Shown: positions 8,303 to 16,759 of the stretch, one piece after another
How positions within the stretch are numbered: position 1 is the stretch's first letter
Layout of the letters: every line of letters starts with the position of its first letter
Notes under the pieces: generated by a model
What the model was told of the DNA's origin: nothing
The model's database searches: none
The model's input: the letters and a program-made list of their open reading frames with translations, nothing else
Origin: Snuella lapsa
GTDB lineage: Bacteria; Bacteroidota; Bacteroidia; Flavobacteriales; Flavobacteriaceae
Reading direction: 5' to 3'
Length of the DNA stretch: 64,000 nucleotides
NCBI RefSeq assembly: GCF_039539345.1
Contig: NZ_BAABCY010000055.1
Location: 27,984 to 91,983 of the forward strand
Program-made: the position numbers and the translations under genes

Positions 8303-9004
8303 ATGCTTACAAGTGAAGATTATCTTTCTGGTCAGGTTTTGCTTATAGACAAACCGCTGCATTGGACCTCTTTTCAAGTGGTAAACAAATTACGCTGGGA
8401 AATTAGACAAGCTTTTAAAATTAAGAAAATAAAAGTAGGCCATGCAGGCACTTTAGATCCATTGGCAACAGGGCTTCTTGTTATATGTACTGGAAAAATG
8501 ACCAAACAAATTGATACGTTCCAAGGTCAGATAAAGGAATATACTGGCACTTTTGTTTTGGGCAGCACAACGCCCTCTTATGATATGGAGACTGAAGTCG
8601 ACAAGACATTTCCTTCAGAACACATTACCCCAAATTTAATACGTGAGACCACTAAACTATTCCTTGGAGATATAGAACAGTTTCCTCCCTTATTCTCTGC
8701 GATAAAAAAGGATGGAAAACGTTTGTATGAATTTGCCAGAGCAGGTGAAACTGTTGAAATAAAGCCACGCACCATACACATCAAAGAATTTGAAATCACT
8801 AATATTGACGGTCTTAATATTGATTTTAGAGTAGTTTGCAGCAAAGGCACTTACATTCGATCTTTAGCAAATGATTTTGGCAAAGCATTGCAATCGGGAG
8901 CCTACTTATCGAAACTCCGTCGGACAAAAATTGGTGATTTTGATGTTATCAATGCTGCTTCTATTGAAGATTTTATAACGGGGCTTAACAACCAAATTAC
9001 TTAA
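8303..9004 (+). CDS. truB: tRNA pseudouridine(55) synthase TruB
   Basis: Converts U55 of the tRNA T-loop to pseudouridine. The catalytic motif GTLDPLATGLL is at 49-59 with nucleophile Asp52, and KxDKP-like LLIDKPLHWTS lies near the N-terminus. Length is 233 residues, typical for compact Bacteroidetes TruB. It follows uppP with one base between, in the order DUF3098-uppP-truB common in flavobacteria. Confidence 0.96.
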   Translation: MLTSEDYLSGQVLLIDKPLHWTSFQVVNKLRWEIRQAFKIKKIKVGHAGTLDPLATGLLVICTGKMTKQIDTFQGQIKEYTGTFVLGSTTPSYDMETEVDKTFPSEHITPNLIRETTKLFLGDIEQFPPLFSAIKKDGKRLYEFARAGETVEIKPRTIHIKEFEITNIDGLNIDFRVVCSKGTYIRSLANDFGKALQSGAYLSKLRRTKIGDFDVINAASIEDFITGLNNQIT

Positions 9005-9127
9005 TTTTACGTATATTTCAATGTGTAATACTATTATCATGTCTATTTATTGCTATAGACAAACAACTGGTTAAAGGAAAAACTTTCTTTAATTTGGTGA
9101 TGATAATGGATTCAATTTGATTTCGAT

Positions 9128-9844
9128 TTGAAGCTAACAAATCAACATAGAGCCCTTTTAATCACGTTTTTTATTTCCGGAACGCTAGTTATGGCTGTTT
9201 TTAACCTTAGCATAAAAAAACAGAGTGCGATGATTGCCGAAAGCTTTTACGAAATAGAGCCTGAAGAAGCATTAACCGAGGAAGAAATTAAAGTTCTTGA
9301 AGCTTTAGAGAAACTAAATGCCAGTAAAGCTGAAACCAACGAGGCTTTTAATGAAACTCAGGAAGCCAAACATTTTGCCCAAGCATATAAGCCCATTGCG
9401 CCCCCAGAAGACTACATCCCAAAAACAAGCAGTTTAGCAGAAGGCCCTAATACAGCTTCTAAAAGCTATGAAAACACTGAAGATTCTAAATTAAATGAAG
9501 AAGAGCTATCTAAATTCAGTAAAGTAAACGACCTTTTAAAAAAACAACAGGAAGACAGCAACAATTCGAAAAGTACGATTAGTTTTTCGTTAAAGGATCG
9601 CAACAAAATTTCCATTCCCCCTCCAGTATATCTTTGTGAAAAAGGAGGAAAGATTGTCATTAATATTACGGTTAATGCCAAAGGCAACGTTACAGATGCC
9701 TATGTAAACACTTCATCTAATTCCTCCAACGAATGTTTAAGAGAACATGCTCTGGAATATGCCAAGAAATCTACCTTTAGCTCCGATCCTAGTAACGCAT
9801 CGCAAATAGGGTCTATAACCTTTTATTTTATAGGTAAAAGTTAG
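9128..9844 (+). CDS. TonB-like energy-transducer-family protein
   Basis: A 238-residue protein with one N-terminal transmembrane helix (about residues 9-27), an acidic, Lys/Glu-rich periplasmic linker (about 38-160) and a C-terminal beta-rich domain. The C-terminal segment GKIVINITVNAKGNVTDAYV resembles the TonB C-terminal fold found in Bacteroidetes energy transducers. It probably spans the periplasm. The start is TTG at 9128, since no in-frame ATG precedes the membrane helix. Its 3' end overlaps the convergent thioredoxin-like gene by 17 bases. No ExbB/ExbD genes are nearby. Confidence 0.7.
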   Translation: MKLTNQHRALLITFFISGTLVMAVFNLSIKKQSAMIAESFYEIEPEEALTEEEIKVLEALEKLNASKAETNEAFNETQEAKHFAQAYKPIAPPEDYIPKTSSLAEGPNTASKSYENTEDSKLNEEELSKFSKVNDLLKKQQEDSNNSKSTISFSLKDRNKISIPPPVYLCEKGGKIVINITVNAKGNVTDAYVNTSSNSSNECLREHALEYAKKSTFSSDPSNASQIGSITFYFIGKS

Positions 9845-10445
9845 GCTCCATATCACAAAGCATCTCGGCAACATCTTCTATAATATTCTGGCCTTTATTT
9901 TTATTATACCAATGCTGAAGGTCTTTTTTGAAATCTGGCGTTAACTTACCATACATATTTTTAAATCGACTTACATAGTTGGTTGCTTCGCTTGGTCTTG
10001 GCCCATAGGTTTTTAAAGCCTCTCCTGTTTCACTATCTATCATTATCAATTTAGGTATGGCTCGGGCTCCTCCAGTTAAAAAGGCATCCATTAGCTCAGG
10101 GTTATCATCTCGAAGTACCACTCTTAAATTAATATAACTACTTAATGTAGCTATCTTATCTAAAGCTGGTAACATATGAGCTCCATCACCACACCAACTC
10201 TCTGCAATAACCAACCATATAACACGATGATTAAACCTAGCTATCTTTTCCCGAGTACTTTCTGAAACCTTAATTGTCTTATCCCAACGCTTCATGCGCT
10301 GGTCGTTAAGCTTCGTAAAATCGATCCTTTCCCTGGTTTTTTCTAAACCTGTCGTTCTGCCTTCGGCAGCCAATTTCGTCATTAAATCCCTATACTCCTT
10401 ATACGACATGCTACGTTGCAAACTCTCTTTTATTACGGTACTCAT
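9828..10445 (-). CDS. Thioredoxin-family protein with a single-Cys active site
   Basis: A 205-residue protein with a thioredoxin-like domain at about residues 75-180. The active-site position reads ESWCGDGAHMLPAL, so the usual CxxC is reduced to one Cys, and the cis-Pro segment is ARAIPKLIMID. Such single-Cys forms are known in Bacteroidetes thioredoxin-like families and may act in thiol exchange rather than dithiol reduction. No signal peptide is seen with the ATG at 10445; an upstream in-frame start at 10484 adds 13 hydrophobic residues and is less likely. The partner protein is unknown. Confidence 0.8.
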   Translation of the reverse strand: MSTVIKESLQRSMSYKEYRDLMTKLAAEGRTTGLEKTRERIDFTKLNDQRMKRWDKTIKVSESTREKIARFNHRVIWLVIAESWCGDGAHMLPALDKIATLSSYINLRVVLRDDNPELMDAFLTGGARAIPKLIMIDSETGEALKTYGPRPSEATNYVSRFKNMYGKLTPDFKKDLQHWYNKNKGQNIIEDVAEMLCDMEPNFYL

Positions 10446-10551
10446 AAATATAAATTTATAGATAAGTAAATATTCAAGTTTCAAAATTAGTATCTTGCTT
10501 AGGTAATTAATATGACATTTGTCATGCTTTAGCTCTAGAGGTCAAAACATT

Positions 10552-11124
10552 ATGAATACAAGAACAAAATGCAACTGGTGTATTGGAGATCCTTTATACG
10601 AAACTTATCATGATATAGAATGGGGCGTTCCCGTTTACGATGATGCAACTCTTTTTGAATTTCTAATTTTAGAAACTTTTCAAGCAGGATTGAGCTGGAT
10701 AACCATCTTACGAAAACGTGAAAATTTCAGAAAGGCTTTCGATAATTTTGATTACAAAAAGATAGCCAACTATAAGCAAAACAAAATTGATGCTCTTTTA
10801 AAGGATCCAGGGATTGTTAGAAACAAGCTAAAAGTAAACGCTACTGTAACCAACGCTTTGGCTTTTATAAAAATCCAGGAAGAGTTTGGTAGTTTTAGCG
10901 AATACATGTGGGGGTTTGTTGACGGTAAACCTATTAAAAATACTTGGGCATCTTTAAAAGACATCCCAGCAACCACGCCAATATCTGATGCCTTAAGTAA
11001 CGATTTAAAAAAACGAGGGTTTAAGTTTGTTGGTTCTACCGTTGTTTATGCCCACATGCAAGCTACTGGTATGGTTAACGACCATATAATCGATTGCTTT
11101 AGACATAAAGAGGTTAATCATTAG
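10552..11124 (+). CDS. tag: DNA-3-methyladenine glycosylase I
   Basis: Base-excision repair enzyme that removes 3-methyladenine from alkylated DNA. The Tag signature is clear: Cys7 with NWC, then YHDIEWGVP with His20, the segment QAGLSWITILRKRENFRKAF, and near the C-terminus NDHIIDC with His178 and Cys182. Cys7, His20, His178 and Cys182 correspond to the zinc ligands of E. coli Tag. The ATG at 10552 gives a 190-residue protein of usual length; an upstream frame extension (10519) does not match the family. It converges with, and overlaps by 11 bases, the oxidoreductase gene. Confidence 0.95.
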   Translation: MNTRTKCNWCIGDPLYETYHDIEWGVPVYDDATLFEFLILETFQAGLSWITILRKRENFRKAFDNFDYKKIANYKQNKIDALLKDPGIVRNKLKVNATVTNALAFIKIQEEFGSFSEYMWGFVDGKPIKNTWASLKDIPATTPISDALSNDLKKRGFKFVGSTVVYAHMQATGMVNDHIIDCFRHKEVNH

Positions 11125-12226
11125 CGTTTAATTTTACGGTTTTACCCGACTTTGCACTTTTTATTGCTGCTTCCAAAATCTCAACGACTATCATATTATT
11201 TTCAAGAGCAGTAAGGTCATTTGGTTCTAATACTACTTCATGACGTACTACTGCTTTTAACAATGAAAAGGGGTCATTAAAAGGCGGTGTTCGCTCTTCT
11301 AAATTAAAGGTCTCAGCAGTAAATCCGTCGTATCCTTTTGAAATATGAACGCGCATATCGTGTTTATTATCTGCATATATAACGCCGTTTACCCCGTAAA
11401 TTTCCATATCCTTTCTTCCAATAGGCCAATTCCATGATGCTTGTATAATGGCATTAACGTTATCGTTATAAGTTAAAATTATGGTCGCATCATCATCTAC
11501 TTTAGGATTATTTTCAGGTTGTTGCTGTAAGGTTACAGCTGTAACAGTAGTAGGCTTTTTGCCGTCCATTAACCAAGTGACCAAATTTGCACCATAGCAA
11601 CCGAAATCGGTAATAGCTCCTCCTCCATTTTGAATGGGATCTGTTAGCCAATCTAAAAATTCTTTATTTACACCTATCTTTTTAGGCCCTTTATGCCCAT
11701 CGCGTACAATAATTTTTCTAGCAGCTCCTATATAATCTTCCTTTAACAACGTATAGGCTTTATGGTTAGTAGGATACCAAGTGGTTTCATAATTGGTAAG
11801 CAAATGTATATTGTATTTCCTTGCAAGCATTTTCATTTTCTTTGCATGCGCTATACTAACGGCCAGAGGCTTTTCGACCATGACATGAATGCCTTCTGGC
11901 GCACAAACTTCAACAACGTGTAAATGTTCATAAATAGAGCCAAAAGCAGTAACTGCTTCTGGATTTGCTACAGCAATCATCTCTTTTATGGTATTATACA
12001 CCATAGACATGGAATAGCCATACTGTTGTGCATAACGTTGGGCAAGATCCTTATTAGGTTCTACAATGCCTACAATATCGATATCCTTTCGAGCCAGATC
12101 GTTAAGAATCCAATGTACATGCGAATGAGAAAGCCCAATAACACCAACTTTTAAGGGGGCTTCTTGCGCTAATGTTGTTAGTGTTGTTAAGAAAACAAAC
12201 CATATGAAACACGTCTTTTTAATCAT
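11114..12226 (-). CDS. Secreted Gfo/Idh/MocA-family oxidoreductase
   Basis: A 370-residue NAD(P)-dependent oxidoreductase with an N-terminal signal peptide (about residues 1-20, cleavage near LAQ-EAP). A Rossmann domain follows with VGVIGLSHSHVHW. The VEKPLAVS segment (about 137-144) holds the conserved EKP lysine, and the C-terminal domain is alpha/beta. Members reduce or oxidise sugars, inositols and related compounds, and exported members are common in Bacteroidetes carbohydrate metabolism. No glycan-degradation genes are adjacent, so the substrate is open. Confidence 0.88.
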   Translation of the reverse strand: MIKKTCFIWFVFLTTLTTLAQEAPLKVGVIGLSHSHVHWILNDLARKDIDIVGIVEPNKDLAQRYAQQYGYSMSMVYNTIKEMIAVANPEAVTAFGSIYEHLHVVEVCAPEGIHVMVEKPLAVSIAHAKKMKMLARKYNIHLLTNYETTWYPTNHKAYTLLKEDYIGAARKIIVRDGHKGPKKIGVNKEFLDWLTDPIQNGGGAITDFGCYGANLVTWLMDGKKPTTVTAVTLQQQPENNPKVDDDATIILTYNDNVNAIIQASWNWPIGRKDMEIYGVNGVIYADNKHDMRVHISKGYDGFTAETFNLEERTPPFNDPFSLLKAVVRHEVVLEPNDLTALENNMIVVEILEAAIKSAKSGKTVKLNAND

Positions 12227-12265
12227 TCCAATTTTATTTATTTGCTAGGGAAAACTATTTTAATG

Positions 12266-12898
12266 TTACACAGCTCTCATGTATTTCAAAAATAAGCCTC
12301 TCGGTATCTCTTCGGCTCCTAAACTCTCTAAATGAACGGTGTACACCTGGCAATCTATTAAATTATAATTACTGTTTTTAATAAAGGTAATAAAACCCGC
12401 TTTACTGGCATTACTTTCTTTTGTAAACATACTTTCGCCACAAAATATATTATTCCCTAAATCAATCCCATATAATCCGGCTACCAAGACATCTCCTTTC
12501 CATACCTCCACCGATTTAGCATATCCCATTTCATGCAATCCTACATAGGCACTAATCATGTCATCGGTTATCCAAGTACCTGACTGCCCTTCTCGCTTCA
12601 CAACAGCACACTCTTTTATGACTTCTTTAAACGCCTTATTTACCGTTACTTCATAGCTACAATTACGTAACACTTGCTTCATACTTTTAGAAATCTTTAG
12701 TTTTTCAGGAAACAAAACAAAACGTGGATCTGGCGACCACCATAAAATTGGTTCTCCTTTACAAAACCATGGAAAAATTCCGCTTTTATAAGCGTATAAC
12801 AAACGGCTAACGGATAGATCGCCCCCTACAGCCAACAAACCTTCTTGTGTTGCTTCAGTTACATCTGGGAACCATATGTCTTTTGTTAGGTACTGCAT
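12266..12898 (-). CDS. aat: Leucyl/phenylalanyl-tRNA--protein transferase
   Basis: Cytoplasmic enzyme of the N-end rule pathway that transfers Leu or Phe to proteins with N-terminal Arg or Lys. Family segments are LLAVGGDLSVSRLLYAYKSGIFPW, with a WWSPDPRFVLFP block, and GLYGIDLGNNIFCGESMFTKESNASK near residues 145-165. The 210-residue length is normal. A terminator hairpin (12911-12951) separates it from the DUF3127 gene upstream. Confidence 0.95.
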   Translation of the reverse strand: MQYLTKDIWFPDVTEATQEGLLAVGGDLSVSRLLYAYKSGIFPWFCKGEPILWWSPDPRFVLFPEKLKISKSMKQVLRNCSYEVTVNKAFKEVIKECAVVKREGQSGTWITDDMISAYVGLHEMGYAKSVEVWKGDVLVAGLYGIDLGNNIFCGESMFTKESNASKAGFITFIKNSNYNLIDCQVYTVHLESLGAEEIPRGLFLKYMRAV

Positions 12899-12910
12899 TT
12901 AATTATTTTC

Positions 12911-12951
12911 TAAAAAAACAGCAGCCCCAATGCTAATAACATTGAGGCTGT
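12911..12951 (-). terminator. Rho-independent terminator after the DUF3127 gene
   Basis: On the minus strand arms AGCCTCAATG and CATTGGGGCT form a 10-bp stem with two G-T pairs, followed by a seven-T run at 12912-12918. It ends the DUF3127 transcript before aat. Confidence 0.85.
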
Positions 12952-12993
12952 TTAAATCTTTTAAATCAGGATACTTTTTGCATCCTTAATTAT

Positions 12994-13371
12994 TTAAAAC
13001 GGCAAATCGTCGTGCTCGTCCTCATTCAAATTTCCTGCTGGCTCAAAGGCATCGGCTGGAGGAACGGGAGGCATATTCCCTCCGCTTGCATCGGCTTGTA
13101 AAGCCTCTATACGCCAACCTTGAATGGAATTAAAGTATTTCGTTTCCCCTTGTGGGTTTACCCACTCTCTACCTCTTAAATTAATACTTACCTTTACTTG
13201 TTGACCTACTTGATAGCTATTTAGTAAATCGGTTTTATCTTGAATAAATTCAATCATAATATGTTGTGGGTACTGCTCATCAGTAGTTACAACAATTTCT
13301 CTTTTTCTAAACCCGTTACTTCCAAAAGTTTGGGTTTCTCCTATCATTTTTACGCTTCCTTGAACTTCCAT
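12994..13371 (-). CDS. DUF3127 protein, likely OB-fold
   Basis: A 125-residue protein of the DUF3127 family, widespread in Bacteroidetes. The beta-rich core (about 1-90) begins MEVQGSVKMIGETQTFGSNG and includes RKREIVVTTDEQYPQ and WVNPQGETKYFNSIQGW. The C-terminal tail is Pro- and Asp-rich and ends in DDLPF, reminiscent of the acidic tail of single-stranded DNA-binding proteins. An OB-fold and nucleic-acid binding are therefore plausible, but this is inference from appearance. It has its own strong terminator. Confidence 0.85.
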   Translation of the reverse strand: MEVQGSVKMIGETQTFGSNGFRKREIVVTTDEQYPQHIMIEFIQDKTDLLNSYQVGQQVKVSINLRGREWVNPQGETKYFNSIQGWRIEALQADASGGNMPPVPPADAFEPAGNLNEDEHDDLPF

Positions 13372-13404
13372 TAATTATAATTTATATCTATTATTTAATT
13401 TACA

Positions 13405-14274
13405 CTAACTTAATAAAATTTTCCATGCACTATCCACATCACCATAACTTAAATAATTACGTGCCAAAATATGTTTTTCCCTGTGGGTCGATTTCTTAAT
13501 ATCTGGATATCTGGCTTCTAGTCCCCCTATAAAATTTTTCACCATGTTAGGTGTTGGTAAGGATTCTACATTTCCTAACATACCCAAATCATTACCTGTT
13601 AAAATCATACTATTCTTAACATGATCTGGAAAACTATCTACGCCTATTCCCAAGCTAGACAAAGGCTTAGGTATTTTAAAAAAACCTTTATTTGCACGAC
13701 TGTAATAACTCCCACCCGCTCTGGCTACTAGATCCAGTTTTTCCTGATTGATGGATTCATCGTCATTAAGCACATCGGTATTTATATGTAATTTTACAAC
13801 TTCACATATAATTAAATTACCTGCTCCTCCCTCTGTTCCAAGCTTAATAATATCATTAACCTTACATTCAAACTGCACTGGCGATTCCAAAACACGAAAA
13901 GGCTTTACAATATCCGATTTCAACATTGTTAACCCTGTCTTATCAAACTCATTAACTCCCGTATCATATTCCGTACTACTTAAAGACATTTGATAAACTA
14001 TATCATAACTAACAACGTTTATCACTACTTCCTTTACCACTTCAACATTCTCTAAAGTATGTTTTGTTGTATTATCCCGAACACGGCGCGATGGCGAAAA
14101 AATTAATATTGGCGGATTTGCACTAAAAACATTAAAAAAACTAAAGGGCGACAAATTTGGCCTTCCATTTTTGTCCACTGTACTTGCAAAAGCAATAGGT
14201 CTAGGTGCTACCGCACTTAACAGATAACTGTGCAATTTACTGGTTGACAAACTGTTTGGATCAAACGACCTCAT
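13405..14274 (-). CDS. Flavin reductase-like (DIM6/NTAB) domain protein
   Basis: A 289-residue FMN-binding split-barrel protein of the flavin reductase-like family. The N-terminal half shows the family segments APRPIAFASTVDKNGRPNLSPFSFFN and NPPILIFSPSRR; the C-terminal part is a lineage-specific extension. Family members bind FMN and act as flavin reductases or unknown oxidoreductases. It stands 34 bases upstream of the DUF3127 gene on the same strand, and repeat R3 lies upstream of its start. Confidence 0.88.
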   Translation of the reverse strand: MRSFDPNSLSTSKLHSYLLSAVAPRPIAFASTVDKNGRPNLSPFSFFNVFSANPPILIFSPSRRVRDNTTKHTLENVEVVKEVVINVVSYDIVYQMSLSSTEYDTGVNEFDKTGLTMLKSDIVKPFRVLESPVQFECKVNDIIKLGTEGGAGNLIICEVVKLHINTDVLNDDESINQEKLDLVARAGGSYYSRANKGFFKIPKPLSSLGIGVDSFPDHVKNSMILTGNDLGMLGNVESLPTPNMVKNFIGGLEARYPDIKKSTHREKHILARNYLSYGDVDSAWKILLS

Positions 14275-14375
14275 TCACCTTTTAATTTCCACAAAGCTAA
14301 TTAAAATATTCATTAAAAATTAATCATGATTTTATTATTAGTTCACATCCACAAAATTTCTATATCCATTCTTTA

Positions 14376-14468
14376 ATTCGATAATCGAGATTTATATATC
14401 CAGAGGGCTCCCTAGAAATCAAAAAAATAATTTCCTACAAATGCCTCATGAACTTGTACCGAAGCAGT
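14376..14468 (+). repeat. Multi-hairpin intergenic repeat, copy R3
   Basis: This copy carries TTCGATAATCGAGATTTATA at its left end, a central segment GAGGGCTCCCTAGAAATC, an AT-rich spacer with ATAATTTCCT, and a third hairpin with arms TGCCTC and GAAGCA (one mismatch). It aligns with R2 along its whole length. It is the most diverged of the three copies and lies between the flavin reductase and sensor kinase genes. Confidence 0.7.
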
Positions 14469-14559
14469 TAAATTATAAATAATACATTTCCCAGTGTATT
14501 GCGCAATAATTTTAACAGATTTACATTATATTACATGTTAATTCTATTTATACAGATTA

Positions 14560-15717
14560 ATGGTCTTTACAAAACATAGAAATACCTTTCGTTGGATTAT
14601 TATTATTATTTCGTTTGGTATTGTGTCCCTTATTTTATGGAATACTTATTCTTTTTTCCAGCACTTTAAGAAAGAGGAGCGTATAAAAATGGAAAATTTA
14701 TCCATAGCGCAAATGAATTTACTTAAAGATACCAATCTTGAAAATGATATTGGCGAATTAACACTACAAGTTCTTAATAGCAATGCAACAACTCCAATGC
14801 TGCTTATAAATGCTAATGGGAATATAGAAAGCTTCTTTAACATTGACGAAGAAAAAATTAAAGACGATGCCTTTGTAAAAAAGACCATAAACCAATTTAA
14901 AAGAGAAAACACGCCTATAGATGTTATTGTTGGAGGCAAAAAGGTTAGCACAATATACTATGGCAACTCGCCTTTATTGAACAAATTAAAATATTACCCT
15001 CTCGCCCTGTTACTAATCATCTTTCTTTTCGTGGTGGTATTATTCCTTTTTTATAAGAGTTCTAAAAACGCAACACAAAACAAACTATGGTCTGGAATGG
15101 CTAAAGAAACAGCCCATCAAATTGGCACGCCTTTATCATCGTTGATCGGTTGGACTGAAATTTTAAAGTCTGAAAACGTCAATCCCGACTATATTTTTGA
15201 AATAGAGAAAGACATAGATCGGTTGCAAACCATTACCGAACGTTTTAGTAAAATTGGATCGACTCCTACTTTAGAGGTTGTTAATATTATTGAAGAAACC
15301 ATCAATTCGTATGATTACTTAAAATCAAGATCATCAAAACTAATAGATTTTGAACTCATTACACCTGAAGAGCCTATTTTTGTAAATTTAAACAAACAGT
15401 TGTACAGTTGGACAATCGAAAATCTCGTTAAAAATGCCATCGATGCCATGAAAGGAAGAGGTAAGCTTACTGTTGAGATCTCTGAATTGGAAGACACCAT
15501 AAAAGTAAGTGTAACCGACACTGGCAAAGGCATACACAAAAAATTGTTCAATAAAATTTTTGAACCTGGGTATACAACCAAAAAACGCGGATGGGGCTTA
15601 GGACTTTCTTTAACCCAGCGTATTATTGAGGATTTCCATAACGGAAAGATAAGTGTACTTCAGTCTGAAATAGATAAAGGAACTACTATACAAATTGCGT
15701 TAGAGCGCGCGCTATAA
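14560..15717 (+). CDS. Membrane sensor histidine kinase
   Basis: A 385-residue kinase with transmembrane helices at about 12-32 and 145-166 flanking a short extracytoplasmic domain, and no evident HAMP domain. The dimerisation/phosphoacceptor segment is MAKETAHQIGTPLSSLIGW with His at about 186. The ATP-binding domain has the N box NLVKNAIDAM, the G1 box DTGKGI, the F box IFEPGYTTK and the G2 box GWGLGLSL. No response regulator is adjacent, so the partner is encoded elsewhere. It ends 6 bases into the convergent HIT gene. Confidence 0.93.
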   Translation: MVFTKHRNTFRWIIIIISFGIVSLILWNTYSFFQHFKKEERIKMENLSIAQMNLLKDTNLENDIGELTLQVLNSNATTPMLLINANGNIESFFNIDEEKIKDDAFVKKTINQFKRENTPIDVIVGGKKVSTIYYGNSPLLNKLKYYPLALLLIIFLFVVVLFLFYKSSKNATQNKLWSGMAKETAHQIGTPLSSLIGWTEILKSENVNPDYIFEIEKDIDRLQTITERFSKIGSTPTLEVVNIIEETINSYDYLKSRSSKLIDFELITPEEPIFVNLNKQLYSWTIENLVKNAIDAMKGRGKLTVEISELEDTIKVSVTDTGKGIHKKLFNKIFEPGYTTKKRGWGLGLSLTQRIIEDFHNGKISVLQSEIDKGTTIQIALERAL

Positions 15718-16101
15718 TTTGTCCTTAATGGCTTTAGCTACATCTTCAAACTCACTAGGAGTTAACTTAGCTTTTTGGATAAACCGGGCATCCTCCATAC
15801 TATGCAATGGTATAAGGTGCACATGTACATGCGGTACTTCCAAACCAATTACCGACACCCCTACTCGCTTGCAGGGTATTGCCTTCTCAATAGCTATAGC
15901 TACGCGTCTTGAAAAAGCCATTAATCCATTATAAGTGACTTCGTCCAAATCAAAAAGTTTATCGACTTCTTTTTTAGGAATACATAGTGTATGACCTTTA
16001 CTATTTGGGTTTACATCCAAAAATGCCAAAAAATCATCTGTTTCGGCTACTTTATAACACGGAATCTCTCCCTTAACTATTTTAGTAAAAATTGAAGCCA
16101 T
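15712..16101 (-). CDS. HIT-family nucleotide hydrolase/transferase
   Basis: A 129-residue cytoplasmic protein with the histidine triad HVHVHLIPLH at 91-100 (His91, His93, His95), the Hint/HinT-type active site. Such enzymes hydrolyse adenosine phosphoramidates and similar nucleotides. It follows greA by 14 bases on the same strand, so the two are probably co-transcribed. Confidence 0.94.
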   Translation of the reverse strand: MASIFTKIVKGEIPCYKVAETDDFLAFLDVNPNSKGHTLCIPKKEVDKLFDLDEVTYNGLMAFSRRVAIAIEKAIPCKRVGVSVIGLEVPHVHVHLIPLHSMEDARFIQKAKLTPSEFEDVAKAIKDKL

Positions 16102-16115
16102 GTGCTATACTATTT

Positions 16116-16589
16116 TTAACGGGATATTTCTATAATATCAAACTTTACAATACCATTGGGCACCTTAATTTCGGCGACATCACCAACTGACTTCCCTAAC
16201 AAACCTTTTCCTATAGGCGAGTTAACCGAAATTTTTCCTGAAGCTAAATTGGCTTCACTCTCAGCAACCAAAGTATAAGTCACTTCCATACCATTGGTCT
16301 GGTTCTTAATTTTTACTTTAGAAAGCACCAAAACCTTTGAAGTATCTAACTGCGATTCATCAATAACACGTGCATTTGACAAGGTTTCTTCCAACTTCGA
16401 TATTTTCATTTCCAATAAGCCTTGTGCTTCTTTAGCGGCATCATATTCGGCATTCTCACTTAAATCGCCTTTATCTCGCGCTTCAGCAATGGCCTGCGAT
16501 GCTTTAGGACGTTCTATATCTTTAAGGTGGTTTAACTCATCTCTTAATTTTTTTAATCCTTCTGGTGTATAGTAAGATACTTTACTCAT
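16116..16589 (-). CDS. greA: Transcription elongation factor GreA
   Basis: Binds RNA polymerase in the secondary channel and stimulates cleavage of the backtracked transcript. The N-terminal coiled coil (about 1-75) includes YYTPEGLKKLRDELNHL and the acidic tip DLSENAEYDAAKEAQ; the C-terminal FKBP-like domain includes SPIGKGLLGKSVGD. Length 157 is standard. A -7 element (16692-16699), a hairpin with a T-run and a larger hairpin lie in its leader, suggesting leader-level control. Confidence 0.97.
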   Translation of the reverse strand: MSKVSYYTPEGLKKLRDELNHLKDIERPKASQAIAEARDKGDLSENAEYDAAKEAQGLLEMKISKLEETLSNARVIDESQLDTSKVLVLSKVKIKNQTNGMEVTYTLVAESEANLASGKISVNSPIGKGLLGKSVGDVAEIKVPNGIVKFDIIEISR

Positions 16590-16616
16590 AACTTCATCGT
16601 TTACTTAATAAAAAGA

Positions 16617-16659
16617 TTCCGAAAACACACTTCGACGATGCTCAGTGAATCGTTCGGAA
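16617..16659 (-). repeat. Hairpin carrying GA-loop repeat core, copy C, in greA leader
   Basis: Perfect outer arms TTCCGAA (16617-16623) and TTCGGAA (16653-16659) enclose a core at 16628-16647. On the minus strand the core is CACT, GA, loop GCATCG, TC, bulge GA, AGTG. It has the same GA-loop-TC-GA plan as the two repeats in leuS but a different 4-bp stem. It lacks the leuS flanks TGTC and CTCA, so it is a related form rather than an exact copy. Confidence 0.6.
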
Positions 16660-16660
16660 T

Positions 16661-16684
16661 AAAAAAATCCCGTATAAACGAGAT
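16661..16684 (-). terminator. Terminator-like hairpin at the start of the greA leader
   Basis: On the minus strand ATCTCG, loop TTTATA, CGGGAT (one G-T pair) is followed by a run of seven T. It lies just downstream of the predicted greA start point near 16685, so it could attenuate greA or end stray antisense transcription. The stem is short. Confidence 0.4.
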
Positions 16685-16691
16685 CATATAA

Positions 16692-16699
16692 CAAATATA
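16692..16699 (-). promoter_or_regulatory. Bacteroidetes-type -7 box for greA
   Basis: On the minus strand TATATTTG matches TAnnTTTG exactly. A start near 16685 would give a leader of about 95 nt holding the two hairpins at 16617-16684. No clear -33 element lies at the standard distance. Confidence 0.55.
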
Positions 16700-16759
16700 C
16701 AAAATATTTATCGCAATTTGCTTTTTGTTGTAAATTGCATTTTAATTTTTTAAGATTCT

